Below are positions 1-12,300 of a stretch of DNA of 64,000 nucleotides, piece by piece. A program made the translations under genes and the position numbers. The notes under the pieces were generated by a model, which worked only from the letters and a program-made list of their open reading frames with translations, ran no database searches and had not been told where the DNA came from. Within the stretch, counting starts at the first letter, position 1; each line of letters begins with the position of its first letter. Source of the DNA: Elephas maximus indicus (taxonomy: Eukaryota; Chordata; Mammalia; Proboscidea; Elephantidae); contig NC_064819.1 in assembly GCF_024166365.1 (NCBI RefSeq), positions 114,744,293-114,808,292 of the forward strand, read 5' to 3'.

Positions 1-95
1 GTAGAACTACCCTATAGGTTTTCCAAGGAGTGCCTGGTGGATTTGAACTGCTGACCTTTTGGTTAGCTGCTGTAGCTCTGAACCACTAGATAGAT
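1..95 (-). repeat. AfroSINE, cut by the window edge
   Basis: Antisense AfroSINE head and body (GGTTAGCTGCTGTAGC region), followed by a short gata run at 87-100. The 3' part lies outside the window. Confidence 0.85.
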
Positions 96-577
96 AGATA
101 TTTTGGTTTTAATTTGCAGAATATCTTCCTTTTTCTCTAGATGCTAAAATTTATGAAGGTAAGGCCCACATGCTTTGTTCACTACTCTGTATCAACAGGT
201 GTTACAACTGAATTAAAGCAGGTTTCTCCCTATAATTTGTTAAACATAGTGAGATATTCTGATCCCATGTATCCTAAAATATCTATGATAGCAGTTACCA
301 CAAATTAATAGTCTAACTAATAATTTGTAGTATAACAGAATTAACTATAACCCCCAAATTTGAAGGACATTCTTACTGTGCAATTATTTTTGGCTAAATT
401 ATTTGAATGTAACCTGTAGATGTTATCATTGTTTAAACCAAAATACTTCAGAATGAATCTTTTAATTACAAAAATATTCTCCTATGCAACCACAATGCCA
501 TTGAAACACCTAAAAGAAGTAACATTACTTTTCTATTATTGTAACCGGTTTATAAATTTCTCTATTTGTTCTCAACT
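91..577. other. Unassigned AT-rich sequence
   Basis: No repeat family or exon recognised; small chance open frames only. Confidence 0.5.
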
Positions 578-781
578 GTTGTCGTCGCATGCCATCAAGT
601 CGATTCTGTCTCCAAGAGACCCTATATGAAAAGGTAGAACTGCCCCATAGGGTTTCAAAAGCTGTAATCTTTACGGAAGCAGATCGCCAAATTTTTCTCC
701 TTTGGAATGGCTGGTGGGTTCAAAACCACCGACCTTCTGGTTAGCAGCCCAGCACTTAACCACTGTACCACCAGGGCTCCT
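577..781 (-). repeat. AfroSINE, long subfamily
   Basis: Antisense copy with the extra internal block (GCTGTAATCTTTACGGAAG) that marks the roughly 200-base subfamily. It ends in GTACCACCAGGGCTCC. The flanks tttgttct on both sides look like a target-site duplication. Confidence 0.85.
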
Positions 782-1274
782 TTGTTCTAATCTAGGTTCA
801 TTCTTTTTATATCTCTTTCATCTTTTTAAATCTAGACCAGTCCTCCATTTTTTTCCATGACTTGATTTTTTGAAGAGTCCATTCAAGTTTTCTGTAGAAT
901 GCTCCAACTTCTTTTTTTCTGATAATTTCCACATGAAATTGGAATTGTTTAACAAGTCTCTATTCTTTATATTTCTTAAAACTAGAGGTGTAATTAGAGT
1001 CAAGATATTTTTTGGCTAGAATAGGTGTTATTATGTCTACAAAATTTCTTCTCATAGATAAATCTAGTTTTTTTAAATCCATTCTTCCTTTCCAAAATAT
1101 TTTTTGAGCACTGAATATGTATAACCTGTGTATATAGCATCTTTCACAGTGGAATGAACAAAAGACGTGATTCTAACTTCAGGATTCTTAGTTTAGTGGA
1201 AAAAACAGAACTAAACAAGTCTGTCAAGATTATAACAAAAATACCCTGAGTTTGGATTTGACTAAGCCTTACAC

Positions 1275-2168
1275 CTCCGTTGTTTATCAGCTAGCCCAAC
1301 TTAATCCCTCTTCTAGTCAATAGCCTCTGAATTGGTCTCCTGCTTCTACCCTTGCCCGCCTACAATATAGATCTCATCATGCCACTCTGCTCTTCAAAAT
1401 ACGCTACTGGCTTACCACCTAACGTATAATGATATTCCAATTCTTTACCTCTTCTAGAAAAGCATCATGTGATCTTGGTTTCTGCCTGACTCTGTGACTT
1501 ATTCTCAAAATTCTCATTGCCTTGTTCACTTTGCTCCAGCCACACTGGACTTACTGCCATTCTTCAAACATGCCAAATTTATTTCTACTGCAATAATTTG
1601 GTACTCAGTATTATCAATGCCTAAAAGACTTTCCCATTAGATCATCTTATTAGGTCCCTTGCTCTTGCTGTGTTCTTGATCCAATATCACGATCTGAGAG
1701 AGAATTTACCTGACTATCCTATTTAAATTAGCATTTCTCCTCCCAGTCAATTCCCTTTATTCTCTTATCTTGCCCATTTCAGTTCATAGGACTTAACATT
1801 TCCTGACATGATGTTAAATAACCAAGCCAAACCAAACCAAATTCATTGGTTTCGAGTGGATTGCAACTCAAAATGACCAGAACAGAACTGCGCCAAGGCT
1901 GTAAATCTTTATGAATGCAGACTACCACATATTTCTTCCGCTGGTGGGTTTAAACTGGGAGTAAAGCAGCCAAATGCTTTAATCACTGTGCCACCAGGGC
2001 TTCTCATGTTAAATATTTACCTGTAAAATAGTTTTTCTTTCTTCCCTACAACTCCATCAGGTTGGGAACTCTTGTGTGCCTTATCCATCACTTTATTTTA
2101 AAGTGATCAAATACCTGATTCCTAATTATCTTCCATAAATGTTTATTAAATGCAGGAACGAATGAAAA
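1275..2168 (+). repeat. L2 LINE 3' end, interrupted by a SINE
   Basis: Sense L2 tail text: CATGCCACTCTGCTCTTCAA, CTCCAGCCACACTGGACTT, and at the far side the terminal CATAAATGTTTATTAAATG. The AfroSINE at 1821-2005 splits it. Confidence 0.75.
1821..2005 (-). repeat. AfroSINE inserted into L2
   Basis: Antisense long-subfamily copy. The 10-base duplication atgttaaata at 1811-1820 and 2006-2015 brackets it exactly, so the older L2 was the target. Confidence 0.85.
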
Positions 2169-2624
2169 AAATTAAAAAATTAAATGCATTATTTCATATT
2201 GTGATGATTACTATGAAGGGAAATTGCAGGAAACTTGAAAGTGGGGGGCATTTCTTTACGTGTTTACTCAAAGGGAATTCTTAGATAAAATGGCATTTAT
2301 CCTGAGACCAAAATAATGTGAAGGAACTATTCCAGAAAAAAATAGAATGATGACTCTTATAGACAGAGTTAACAGCAAACGCAAATGTCCTGAGGTGTGA
2401 AAAATATTGAGGTTGAGAAAATTTAATGAAATTATAGTACTTGGAATATAAGGAATAAATAAGAGTGGTATGAGATGAGATTGCAGAGAAAAGTATAATA
2501 AAAAAGATCATTCAACTTCTTGCAGATCAGTTTAAAGAATTTGGATATTATCCTAAGTAGTTGATTGGCCCTTTGAAAGGTTTTGAATGGAGATCAATCA
2601 GAAATCAATCATTTTAGGGATAAG
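2169..2624. other. Unassigned AT-rich sequence
   Basis: Nothing recognised between the L2 tail and the RTE fragment; no convincing coding potential on either strand. Confidence 0.5.
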
Positions 2625-4512
2625 AGGGGAAGAACATGCTTGGCATTTTTCAAGCTGAAAGTACCAAAGAAAAAATTCAAGCCTTAAATTGCAATATTGT
2701 AGGGTTCTACGGGCAAATAGGAAACCCTGGTGGCATAGTGGTTAAGAACTACAGCTGCTAACCAAACGGTTGGCAGTTCGAATCCACCAGGCACTCCTTG
2801 GAAACCCTATGGGGCAGTTCTACTCCCTCCTTTAGGGTCACTACAAGTCAGAATCAACTCAACGGCAATGGGCTTTTTTTTTTTTTTTTTGTATGGGCAA
2901 ATAATTGAATGACGCTGGAAGCATTAAAAGAAGATGGAAAGATACATAGAGTCACTGTACCAAAAAAATTGGTCAAAGTTCAGTCATTTCAGGAGGTAGC
3001 ATATGATTAAGAACCAATGGTACTGAATCAAGAAGTCCAAACTGCACAGAAGACATTGTCAAAAAACAAGCCTTCAGGAATTGACAGGTTATCAATTGAG
3101 ATGTTTCAACAAATGGATGCAACACTGGAAGTGCTCACTTGTCTATGCCAAGAAATTTGGAAGACAGGTTCCTGGCCAACTGAGTGGAAGTGATCCATAT
3201 TTATGCCCATTCCAAAGAAAGGTGATCCAAAGGAATGCAGAAATTACAGAATGATATCATTAATATCCCATGCAAGTAAAATTATGCTGAAGATAATTAA
3301 GAAATAATTGCAGCAGCACATCAGCAGAGAACTGCCACAAATTGAAGCTGGATTCAGAAGAGGACATGGAATGAGCGATATCATTGCTGATGTCAGATGC
3401 ATCTTGGCTGAAAGCAGAGAAAGATGTTTACCTATGTTTTAGTGACTATGCAAAGGCATTCGACTGTGTGGATCATAACAAATTATGGATAACATTGTGA
3501 AGAGTGGGAATTCTAGAACAGTTAATTGTGCTCATGAGGAACAGGTACATAGGTGAAGAGACAGTTGTTTGAGCAGAACAAGGGGATACTGCATGGTTTA
3601 AAATCAGGAAAGGTGTATGTCAGGGTCGTATCCTTTCACTATACTTATTCAATCTGTATACTGAGCAAATAATCGGAGAAGCTAGAATATATGAAGAAGA
3701 ACATGGCATCAGGATTGGAGGAAGATTCATCAACAACCTGCAGTATACAGATGACACAACCTTGCTTGCTGAAGGTGAAGAGGACTTGAAGCACTTACTG
3801 ATAAAAATCAGACTACAGCCATCAGTATGGATTGCACCTTAACAAAAGAAAAATCCTCACAACTGGACAAATAAGCAACATCATGATAATGGAGAAAAGA
3901 TTGAAGTTGTCAAGGATTTCACTTTACATGAATCCACAATCAACGCCCAAGGAAGCAATGGTCAAGAAATTAAACGATGCATTGCACTGGGCAAATCTGC
4001 TGCAAAAGACCTGTTTAATGTGTTAAAAGCAAAGATTTCACCTTGAGGATTAAGGTGCGCCTGACACAAGCCATGCTATTTTCAATTGCCTTATATGCAT
4101 GCAAAAGCTGGACAATGAATAAGGAAGACTGAAGAAGAATTGATGCCTTTGAATTATGGTATTGGTGAAGAATATTGAATATACCATGACTTCCAGAAGA
4201 ACAAAGAAATCTGTCTTGGTAGAAGTACAACCAGAATGCTCTTTAGAAGTGAGAATGGCAAGACTTCATCTCATGTACTTTGAATGTGTTATCAGAAGGT
4301 TTCAGTCCGTGGAATAGGACATCATGCTTGGTAAAGTAAAGGGTCAGTGAAAAAAAGGATGACCCTCAATGAGATGGATTGACACAGTGGCCGCAACAAT
4401 GGGCTCAAACATAGCAATGATTGTGAGGATGGTACAGAACCAGGCAGTGTTTCACTCTGTTGTACGTAGGGTCACTATGAGTCAGAACCAACTTGACTGT
4501 ACCTAATAACAA
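2625..4512 (+). repeat. RTE-type LINE, 5'-truncated, degenerate
   Basis: Covers the linker and reverse transcriptase of the afrotherian RTE. Recognisable pieces include KAFDCVDHNKLW-like text around 3450-3490, the YADD-equivalent (YTDDTTLLAE) near 3743-3775, and the C-terminal part. The 3' end carries GTCACTATGAGTCAGAACC. Many stops and frameshifts mean it is dead. An AfroSINE sits inside it at 2720-2891. A stretch of the same element elsewhere in the window (48.3-50.3 kb) aligns with it. Confidence 0.9.
2720..2891 (+). repeat. AfroSINE nested in RTE
   Basis: Complete sense copy from GAAACCCTGGTGGCATAGTG to a T-run. The 12-base duplication tacgggcaaata / tatgggcaaata at 2708-2719 and 2892-2903 brackets it, so it is younger than the RTE copy. 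Confidence 0.93.
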
Positions 4513-4854
4513 TAACAGCAGAGATAAGAGGTGTGTTGGGAAGAAAAAAAAAAAAAAATCTGGGAGCTGATTGGTAGTCTTAGGCTTCTCCCTGATTTCC
4601 CTTCAACTTATGACTACACCTGATATTTTGAAATTATTAGTAAAGCTCAGTGCTAGGTAAGATCTATGATTCATGTGAGTCGAGTTTGACAATTCAATCA
4701 GTATTATCTGAAAAACTCATGAAAAATATAAAGAAATCAAACATTTAGAAATGGAGTAGAGAAGTTAATGCTTGTGAGGAAAGAAAGTGTGAGAAAGAAT
4801 GACAAAATAATGTAGAGAAAGTGTATGGAATCAAGAAAAAAAAGGGTTTTTATT
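4513..4854. other. Unassigned sequence
   Basis: Short A-run at 4544, otherwise no recognised element or exon. Confidence 0.5.
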
Positions 4855-5545
4855 TTTGAAATATACTTTTAATTTTGGAGTTTTTTTGATTTACAGAAAA
4901 TTTGCAAAGATAGTACAGAGAGTTCCTGCATTCTCCTCACCCAGTTTCAGTTTACCCTAATGTTAGCATCTTACATTACCATGGTACATTTGTCAAAACC
5001 AAGATCAACATTTCTATTCACAAAATTTCAAACCTTTCACATTTCACCAATTTTTCTATAAAGGATTTTTCTTCTGTTCCAGGATCCAATTCCAGATACG
5101 ACATTACATTCAATTTTCATGTCTCGTTAGTCTCTTCTGGTCTGTGACAATTTCTCAGAATTTCCTTGTTTTTGACAGTTTTGAGCAGTACTGGTCAGGA
5201 ATGTCAATTTGGGTTTGTCTGGTATTCTACCTCATGGTTAGTTTAGGGTTATAAGTCTTTAGAAAGAATACTAAAGAGGTCAAATGCCCTCCTAATCACA
5301 TCACATCGGGGGTACATGAATCCACATGATTTATCAATGGTGATGTTAACCCTGATGACTTGTTTCAGGTGGCTTTTGAAGATTTCTCCACCGGAAAGTT
5401 ACTGTTGTTCCCTTTCCACACTCAACTTTTTAGAAAATGAATCGCTAAGAACAGCCCACTTTGAAAGAGAGCGGGGCCTAAGTTCTGCTCCTTGGGGGAA
5501 GAGTATTTACACAGATTTGTAGTTCTTCTTTAAAGGATATTTGTC
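4855..5545. repeat. L1M-type 3' region relic
   Basis: Text typical of old mammalian L1 non-coding ends: TTTACAGAAAATTTGCAAAG, CATCTTACATTACCATGGTA, GTCTCGTTAGTCTCTTCTGG, GGTGATGTTAACCCTGATGA. Orientation is not assigned. Confidence 0.7.
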
Positions 5546-6220
5546 TAAGGGGTTTAAAAAAGAAGGTGTTATCATATTCTGCTGTGAAATTAATGCAGGT
5601 GAAGAATCAAAAGTCTTTGTTGATTTTGGCAAAATAAAGGTCAATGTTATGTTAGGAAGAACAGAGCCAGTTCAGTTACAAGGGTGGGGGCCAGATGAAT
5701 GGGAAGAAGGATAAATGAGAAAAAAGGAATTAACGACAGCATAGGCGAATGATTCTTTGAAGATATTTAGCTGTAAAGTATAAATTGAAAAGAGGACTGT
5801 AATCCAGGATTCATGTGATAATGCTATTACTGTCTGCTATTTTTATAAATTTTGCTTCAGGAGCATGATTCCCAGTTTTAATTCAGAGTTCTTGTGACCT
5901 CAGTCATGAAGAAATACAACTTGCAGAATCATCAACTTGATTCAAATCATTCAATTTAAAGCACTAAATTTTTTATCAAAATCCAAAGATGTTAACTATA
6001 GCTTGAGGAATTTTTTAAAACCCTTTGTATGTGGGAGATTTCTGTAAAGTAACATAGCAAATCCAAGAGAAAAAGAACCGTTATTGTTTGGAATCAAATT
6101 TGTAACTAACTTGCCTACAATTTCCCTGCTAGTACATGTCAAATCTTTTTTTTACACGTCAAAGCTAAGTGGATGAGGTAGCCCTTTTCCACTTAGCCTT
6201 GCTCAGTGTATATCAGGTAT

Positions 6221-6348
6221 TCAATAAATTTTGCCCTCACAATTGCAGGAGGCCTTGCAATTGTTTCTGACCAATGCATTTGTACAGGTGAACATCTTCT
6301 TCAAATCTGGGCAGTTACTATAGGCATCTTCATAACCGCAGCTATTGG
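6221..6348 (-). CDS. CRISP3: CRISP coding exon 7: ion-channel-regulator domain and stop
   Basis: Acceptor TTCCAG; 128 coding bases to TGA at 6223-6221. It encodes [12 protein letters not shown], then [16 protein letters not shown], ending NCEGKIY. The last six of the sixteen cysteines (C206-C239) are all present. The 3' UTR runs on toward lower coordinates; no AATAAA is seen in the next 600 bases, only an ATTAAA near 5880. Confidence 0.92.
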
Positions 6349-9300
6349 CTGGAATAAAAACAAAGAATTTAGTCACCTCACTATCATTTTCCTCCAGAAT
6401 AGCAACACAACCAATAAATTCAATGTGAGTGGGGAGAAGGGAATAGAAAAACAAGTTGGCATCATTACATTATGATGGTCATTTCATATCTTGAGATAAC
6501 ATAAAGGCTTTTAGTTAAATTCACTGACAAACCCATCTCTTCTTTTTAAATTGAAACTTTTTGAGGTGTTTCTAAAATGTGTTGACCTACTTTCCTCAAA
6601 CAGAACTCAGAGTAAAATGAATGTAATTGACTCTCTCTAGTACCCACTAATAATATGTGCTTATTTGAATTTAACCAAATAAAATTAAAATTTCATTTCC
6701 TCAGTCACATTAATTACATTCCAAGTGCTCAATAGCCAATGTGTGTAGGGGCTACTTTACTGGACAAATCTAGGACATTTCCAGCATCACAAAAGCTTTT
6801 ATGTGATGTTCTAAATTCTAATACCACTAGGCTTTCTTCCTGGAGTATGTTATCATTATGGAAAAATGTGGATGCAAAAATGTAAAAGAGGGAATGAATG
6901 TCCCTATGATTTTTTGGACATTTCTACTTGGGTGTCACTCAGAGGCCACAAACACAATAAATTTCAAACTAAATTCATTATCTCATCTACAAACTTGGCA
7001 TTTCTTTGGTATCTCACCCTAATCCTACCCAATTCAGCCAATCTCAGTGAAATGGGACTCCCAATCACTCAGTTATTCAAACCAAGGAGCCCTGGTGGCA
7101 CCAGTGGTGAAGCCAGGAAGTAGCATTTAACCTGCACTCCTTCCCCTCTATTTTTTTTTTTCTTACCAGCACTCACCAAGCACAGGTAACAAACACTGGC
7201 TAAACCACTTCCCTTATCTCTCAAAGCTGCCCATTTTTCTTCATTCACTTGTTTTGCCAATCATGCAGTAAAGACTCCCATTCTTTTTTTAACCCATGTT
7301 TTTCAGCAGTCTCCAAGCTGGGTTCCATCCAATTATTTCTGCATGCTACTTTTTTCTCCTTTAGTTGGTTTATGGTTTTGATATCATCAATGTTCTGAAT
7401 TATGCCTATACAGCTCAGTCAGAATGTTAACTTCAGATGAATGCATTTGAAAGGTAAAATCTCAGGGAAGGGGTCAACTGTATTGTTCATAATTTTAATC
7501 AACACAACTCAACTAAACAAAGCTATCGAATATTTGTACTTTTATTCATAACATTTGGAAATGAGATGGTATATGACATTCAGTTCACCTCTTCTTTTTG
7601 TTAAAATATTTTTGAGGCTTCTGAGAGCTAAATATACAGATTTGATTTTGACATCATTTAAACAAGGACATAAAAATGCAGCGAACAAAAGTAGAAGTGA
7701 ATATTTATTAAGCTAAACTTATTGATTCTAATTACACTATGGAGGAAAAGTGAAGAATTTAGATGATGAACTCATTAGCATAAAAAGAATTATAATTTTT
7801 TTGTGTCTTTCCAGATTAAGCCTTGCATACTTAGATTTGTACATGTTTTCTTCTTCTTTTTTTTTTTTTTTTTTTTATTATCACCTTTGGTATAATGAGA
7901 AAACCTGAGTGGTATAGTGGTTACAGAGCTCTGACTGCTAACCAAAACATCAGCAGTTCGAATCCAACAGGTGGTTGCTCCTTGGAAACCATATGAGGCA
8001 GTTCTACTCTGTCATTTAGGGTTGCTATGAGTTAAAATCAACTCAAGGGCAATGGTTTTGGTATGAGGAAACAAACTTTGATGAAATGAAGCATTATATT
8101 TGATTGCAATTAACTATTTCCACAGACATTTTCATATAAACCAGTACGTGATGGGCTCAACATAGTCACAAATACACATTGATGGTAGATTTTTTTTAGG
8201 TTACATATGGTAATATGCTTTCCATTGAAAATAATACCTAGATACTGAATGGCTTAAAATTTTTGCTTAGACACACTCTGTTGAGTAACATTTTTTGTCT
8301 TTTGCACAAAAACGTTGCTTAAATTGGTTACTTGCATAAGATTTCTTAATTAAAAAAAATCATTTTATTAAAATAGCAAGTTAATTATTTCATACTTACT
8401 GCATAGTCCTTTGTCACAGTAACCAGGGCAACTGGAACAAGGTGGTCCTTTTTTGTAAGGGAAATACTGCCTATTTATATAATTACCACTGAAATTTGAA
8501 ATACAAAATGTCAAATATTTTTCACTTTTCTCTTTATGTTTCAAAGGTAATATCATTCACCAAATATACATGCATGTTTACTCAGTGTTTTAATTATGTT
8601 AAATAAATAGCTAAAAAACAAACAAACGTTCTTAATGTATAATTTAGATAACAATTCAAAGTAAGCAAATACTTCACACGTTCACTCATCCCCTTGACTA
8701 TTATAATTCCACAGGCTGAGCAATGAAATGAGATAATTTGTGTCTCAAAATTTCAGAGTATATATATTCAATGAAGCAACACCCCCTTAGGCTCCCAGGA
8801 GACTAGGTCAAATTGCTAAGGCAGTGTACACCAAGGTATGGGCCAGGGGTAGACCACACCCCAAGAGACAGGAGAAGCTCCTGGGGGCCAAGAGGTTGCA
8901 GTATAGATAATAATGTGAAATAGATATAAAAGTGTTCTGAAAGATCTCTCACCTTTGCTTTTCCTCATTATTCCCTCCATCTCTCACTTCAATGCCTGGC
9001 CCTCTCCTCACTGCCAGGCATTAAGTTTGTATTCATTCTCCTATGATCTTTCAGTTCTCTCTATTAAACCACATAAGGCTTGTTGAAAAATGACTGTGAA
9101 GGTTACACTTCTCAAAGTGGATAATCATATCCCATGCATTATCTACAGCCTCAAAATAAATCGGATAGGAGGCTTGGTTTTTGAAGTCCTACCTGCCTTC
9201 CATGGTAAGAAATTTGAAACTTTAAAAGAAACTAAAGCTAACAGATACATTATACAAGTGTCTTCAATATATCCATGGGATGTATAGTGGGTAAATTCAA

Positions 9301-12300
9301 ACACATTGCTTGAGAGGGCCATGTTTCTCAGAACTTAATGTATGGTTCATTATGGCGTTTTCTTTAAAAAATTCTTAGAAGAAAAGGCTTCAGATGTTTC
9401 CTTTCTCTGGACTATTTGAAATATATTAAGAAAGTTTTGAAAAGTGTTTGAGGCTCAAGATTTGGTGGCTTAGTGGTTAAAAGCTGTGGCTGCTAACCAA
9501 AAGTTCAGTAGTTCGAGTCCACCAGGCACTACCTGGAAAACTCTACGGGGGCAGTTCTACCCTCTACCCTGTTCTATAGGGTTGCTATGAGTCAGAATTG
9601 GCTTGACAGCCACAGGTTTGGTGTTTTTTGTTTGTTTGGTAATGGCAATAGTGTAGCATTTTTAGATAAGCAGGAATAGGAACATGTGAGCAGAAAGGGC
9701 TGGAACCACTGCAGTATACCATTCCCTATTTGCTACCCCACGCTAATCCTGGCCTAACCATCGAGCTTCCACACTCTAGAGTGTGAATGTAGCAAGAATT
9801 TATTATACCAAATATAGCGAACTGCACACTGCGCATGCTCACAGAGTAACCCTGAGGCTCAGGAAAGGTGCTTGAGAGAGAAAATGATCATTTTAGACGT
9901 GAGGAAAGAGAGTTTGGAATTTTACACTTGGAACTGAGAAGTTTGTCTTCTTTCTTAGAAATCAAAACCATTCCAGCTTTAGAAAATATTTACAATGGTT
10001 CCTCCCTTTTACTGAAACATGCTGTTTGTTCTGATTTGTTTATTATATGAGACATTTTAGATATTAAAATTTCAGATGGCATCACCGGCATCAAACTCTA
10101 AAGTATATACTCACGCAGGACAGTATTGACAAACATAGAAGTATTTTAACACGCCTTGGTTAGGACAGTACGCAATTCCACATCCGACACGGAAGGAAGT
10201 GGACCAAACGACCTGTGGCATAAATGAAGATATGAAGGTACATTAGAGAAGAAGAAAAATACCAATTAACAAATAGTACCAAGTATAAAATGGAAAACGA
10301 CATTAATGATTTAGTTTGTTGCCATATACTTTATAGAAATATTTAAACTATTGAATCAGTCACAAACTTTTAAAATATAAAATGTCCAAGAATATTAACT
10401 ATTTCCATTTAGATTGTTTAAAAAAAAAATAGAGTGTGCTTCACTACAAAGAGTTTACAGGCTACTGACAAACGACAACTCATAGCTAAAAAAAAGCCAC
10501 TGAAAAAACAAAACAAAACAAACCCATTGCCATCAAGTAGGTTTCGATAGCTAAAGTACCCACCAAACACTAGGACTATTATTTATCTACTGGAGATCAC
10601 TCTCCAAACTGAACATTTGAAGCAGTCAAGATTTGGAGAAACTTTCTTTTTTGGGGCATTTGTGGCATAAAAAAAATCTTCATTTGTTTTTCTTACCTGA
10701 GTATAATGTCCAATAACTGCATTGGGACTTGTTGGTCCTGCACCATAGACAAAATCACTGCTCTCATCATACCAACTTTGGATTCCATATGACCATGAAG
10801 TAGGGGCACTTGACATAAAGAGATTCTCACCACAGCTTGTATCTAAGACAAAAAGATCATTCACGAGGGAAAAAAAAGGATGCAATAGCAGAACAAATCA
10901 ACTATATAGACACAAAAAAGAGCCACCGCCCTTCAAACATGGGTTCTGTAGCTGCTAAATGTTGGTACATAAAGAGGGCTTCTCAGATCATTAGCAGTAA
11001 TAAACTGAATAAAAACCAGTGGTAGCTAACACATTGAGGCTGACTTCAACATGGAAAACTTTGAGTAGCTAAAAAAGTCCTCTTTGGTTTAAAAATTCCA
11101 TTCCCCTGAACTGTCAGAGATGCACTCATTTACATATTAAATTGTTCATGTGTGCAGGCCTTCTGTGCTCTTAGCTTTGCATTGTAAGCTTGTTGAAGGC
11201 AGAGGCCGACTCTACTACTTGCTCTCCTGCTCTTGCCCATTCTCACCAAGGTTTTTTTCACCTATAGGGACCAGAATAAATATTTATTACTATGATTTTA
11301 TGTGAACTTTAATACAAGGCTTTGGAGTCAGTTTTTAAGACCCTGAGCAAATGACAAGTGGAACATTTTTCAAAACTTATAGGTCTCCCCTTAATCACCA
11401 AATCAGAATATCACAAGGCAAAATCTTCCTTAGGAAATTAGGCAAGAAGTACCTTGCAGCCCAGAAACATTTCCCCCTTGTTCCAAACCTTACAATTGAT
11501 ATTTACATTTGGGTGGCTTGAAATGTAATATTTACACACTGCTTTGTTGTTGTTGGAAACCCTGGTGGCATAGTGGTTAAGTGCTACAGCTGCTAACCCA
11601 AGGGCCGGCAGTTCAAATCCGCCAGGCGCTCCTTGGGAACTCTACAGGGCAGCTCTACTCTGTCCCATAGGGTCGCTATGAGTCGGAAACGACTCGAGGG
11701 CAGTGGGTTTGGTTTTTTTGGTTTTGTTGTTGTTAGCTGCCGTCCAGTCGGCTCCCCATTCGTGGAGACACCACGCACAACAGGACTGGGCCACTGCGAT
11801 TCACAGGGTTTTCACTGACTGATTTTCAGAAGTAAATCACTGGGACTTTCTTCCTAGTCTGTCTTGGTCTGAAAGCTTCACTGAAACCCGTTCAGCAACC
11901 ACAGCAACGCACAAGCCGCCACTGAAAGATGAGTAGCAGCTGCAAGTGAGGTGCATTGACTGGGAATCCAACCCCATCTAGCAAGTGGAAAGAGAGGATT
12001 ACACCACACGCTGTTTAAAGAGAGTATAGACTACTCTTGGATAGCTCCTTTAAGAAGAAAAGAAAGTACAATTATAACAGCAGGCTGGAATCTTCAAGAC
12101 TGTTTTTTCCCCAATCTTCTACAAAATACACTCATCTCTCTTCATAATTTCATTATAATTATAGTATCAAAAATATAAATAATAATGGCAGTCTTCCTAC
12201 CTTCAAAACAGGTGAGTTATTTACTACTTTCAAATTGGACTTGCCTGTATGTATATTTTGGGGGTATGTATATCGGAGCCCTGGTGGTACAGTGGTTAAG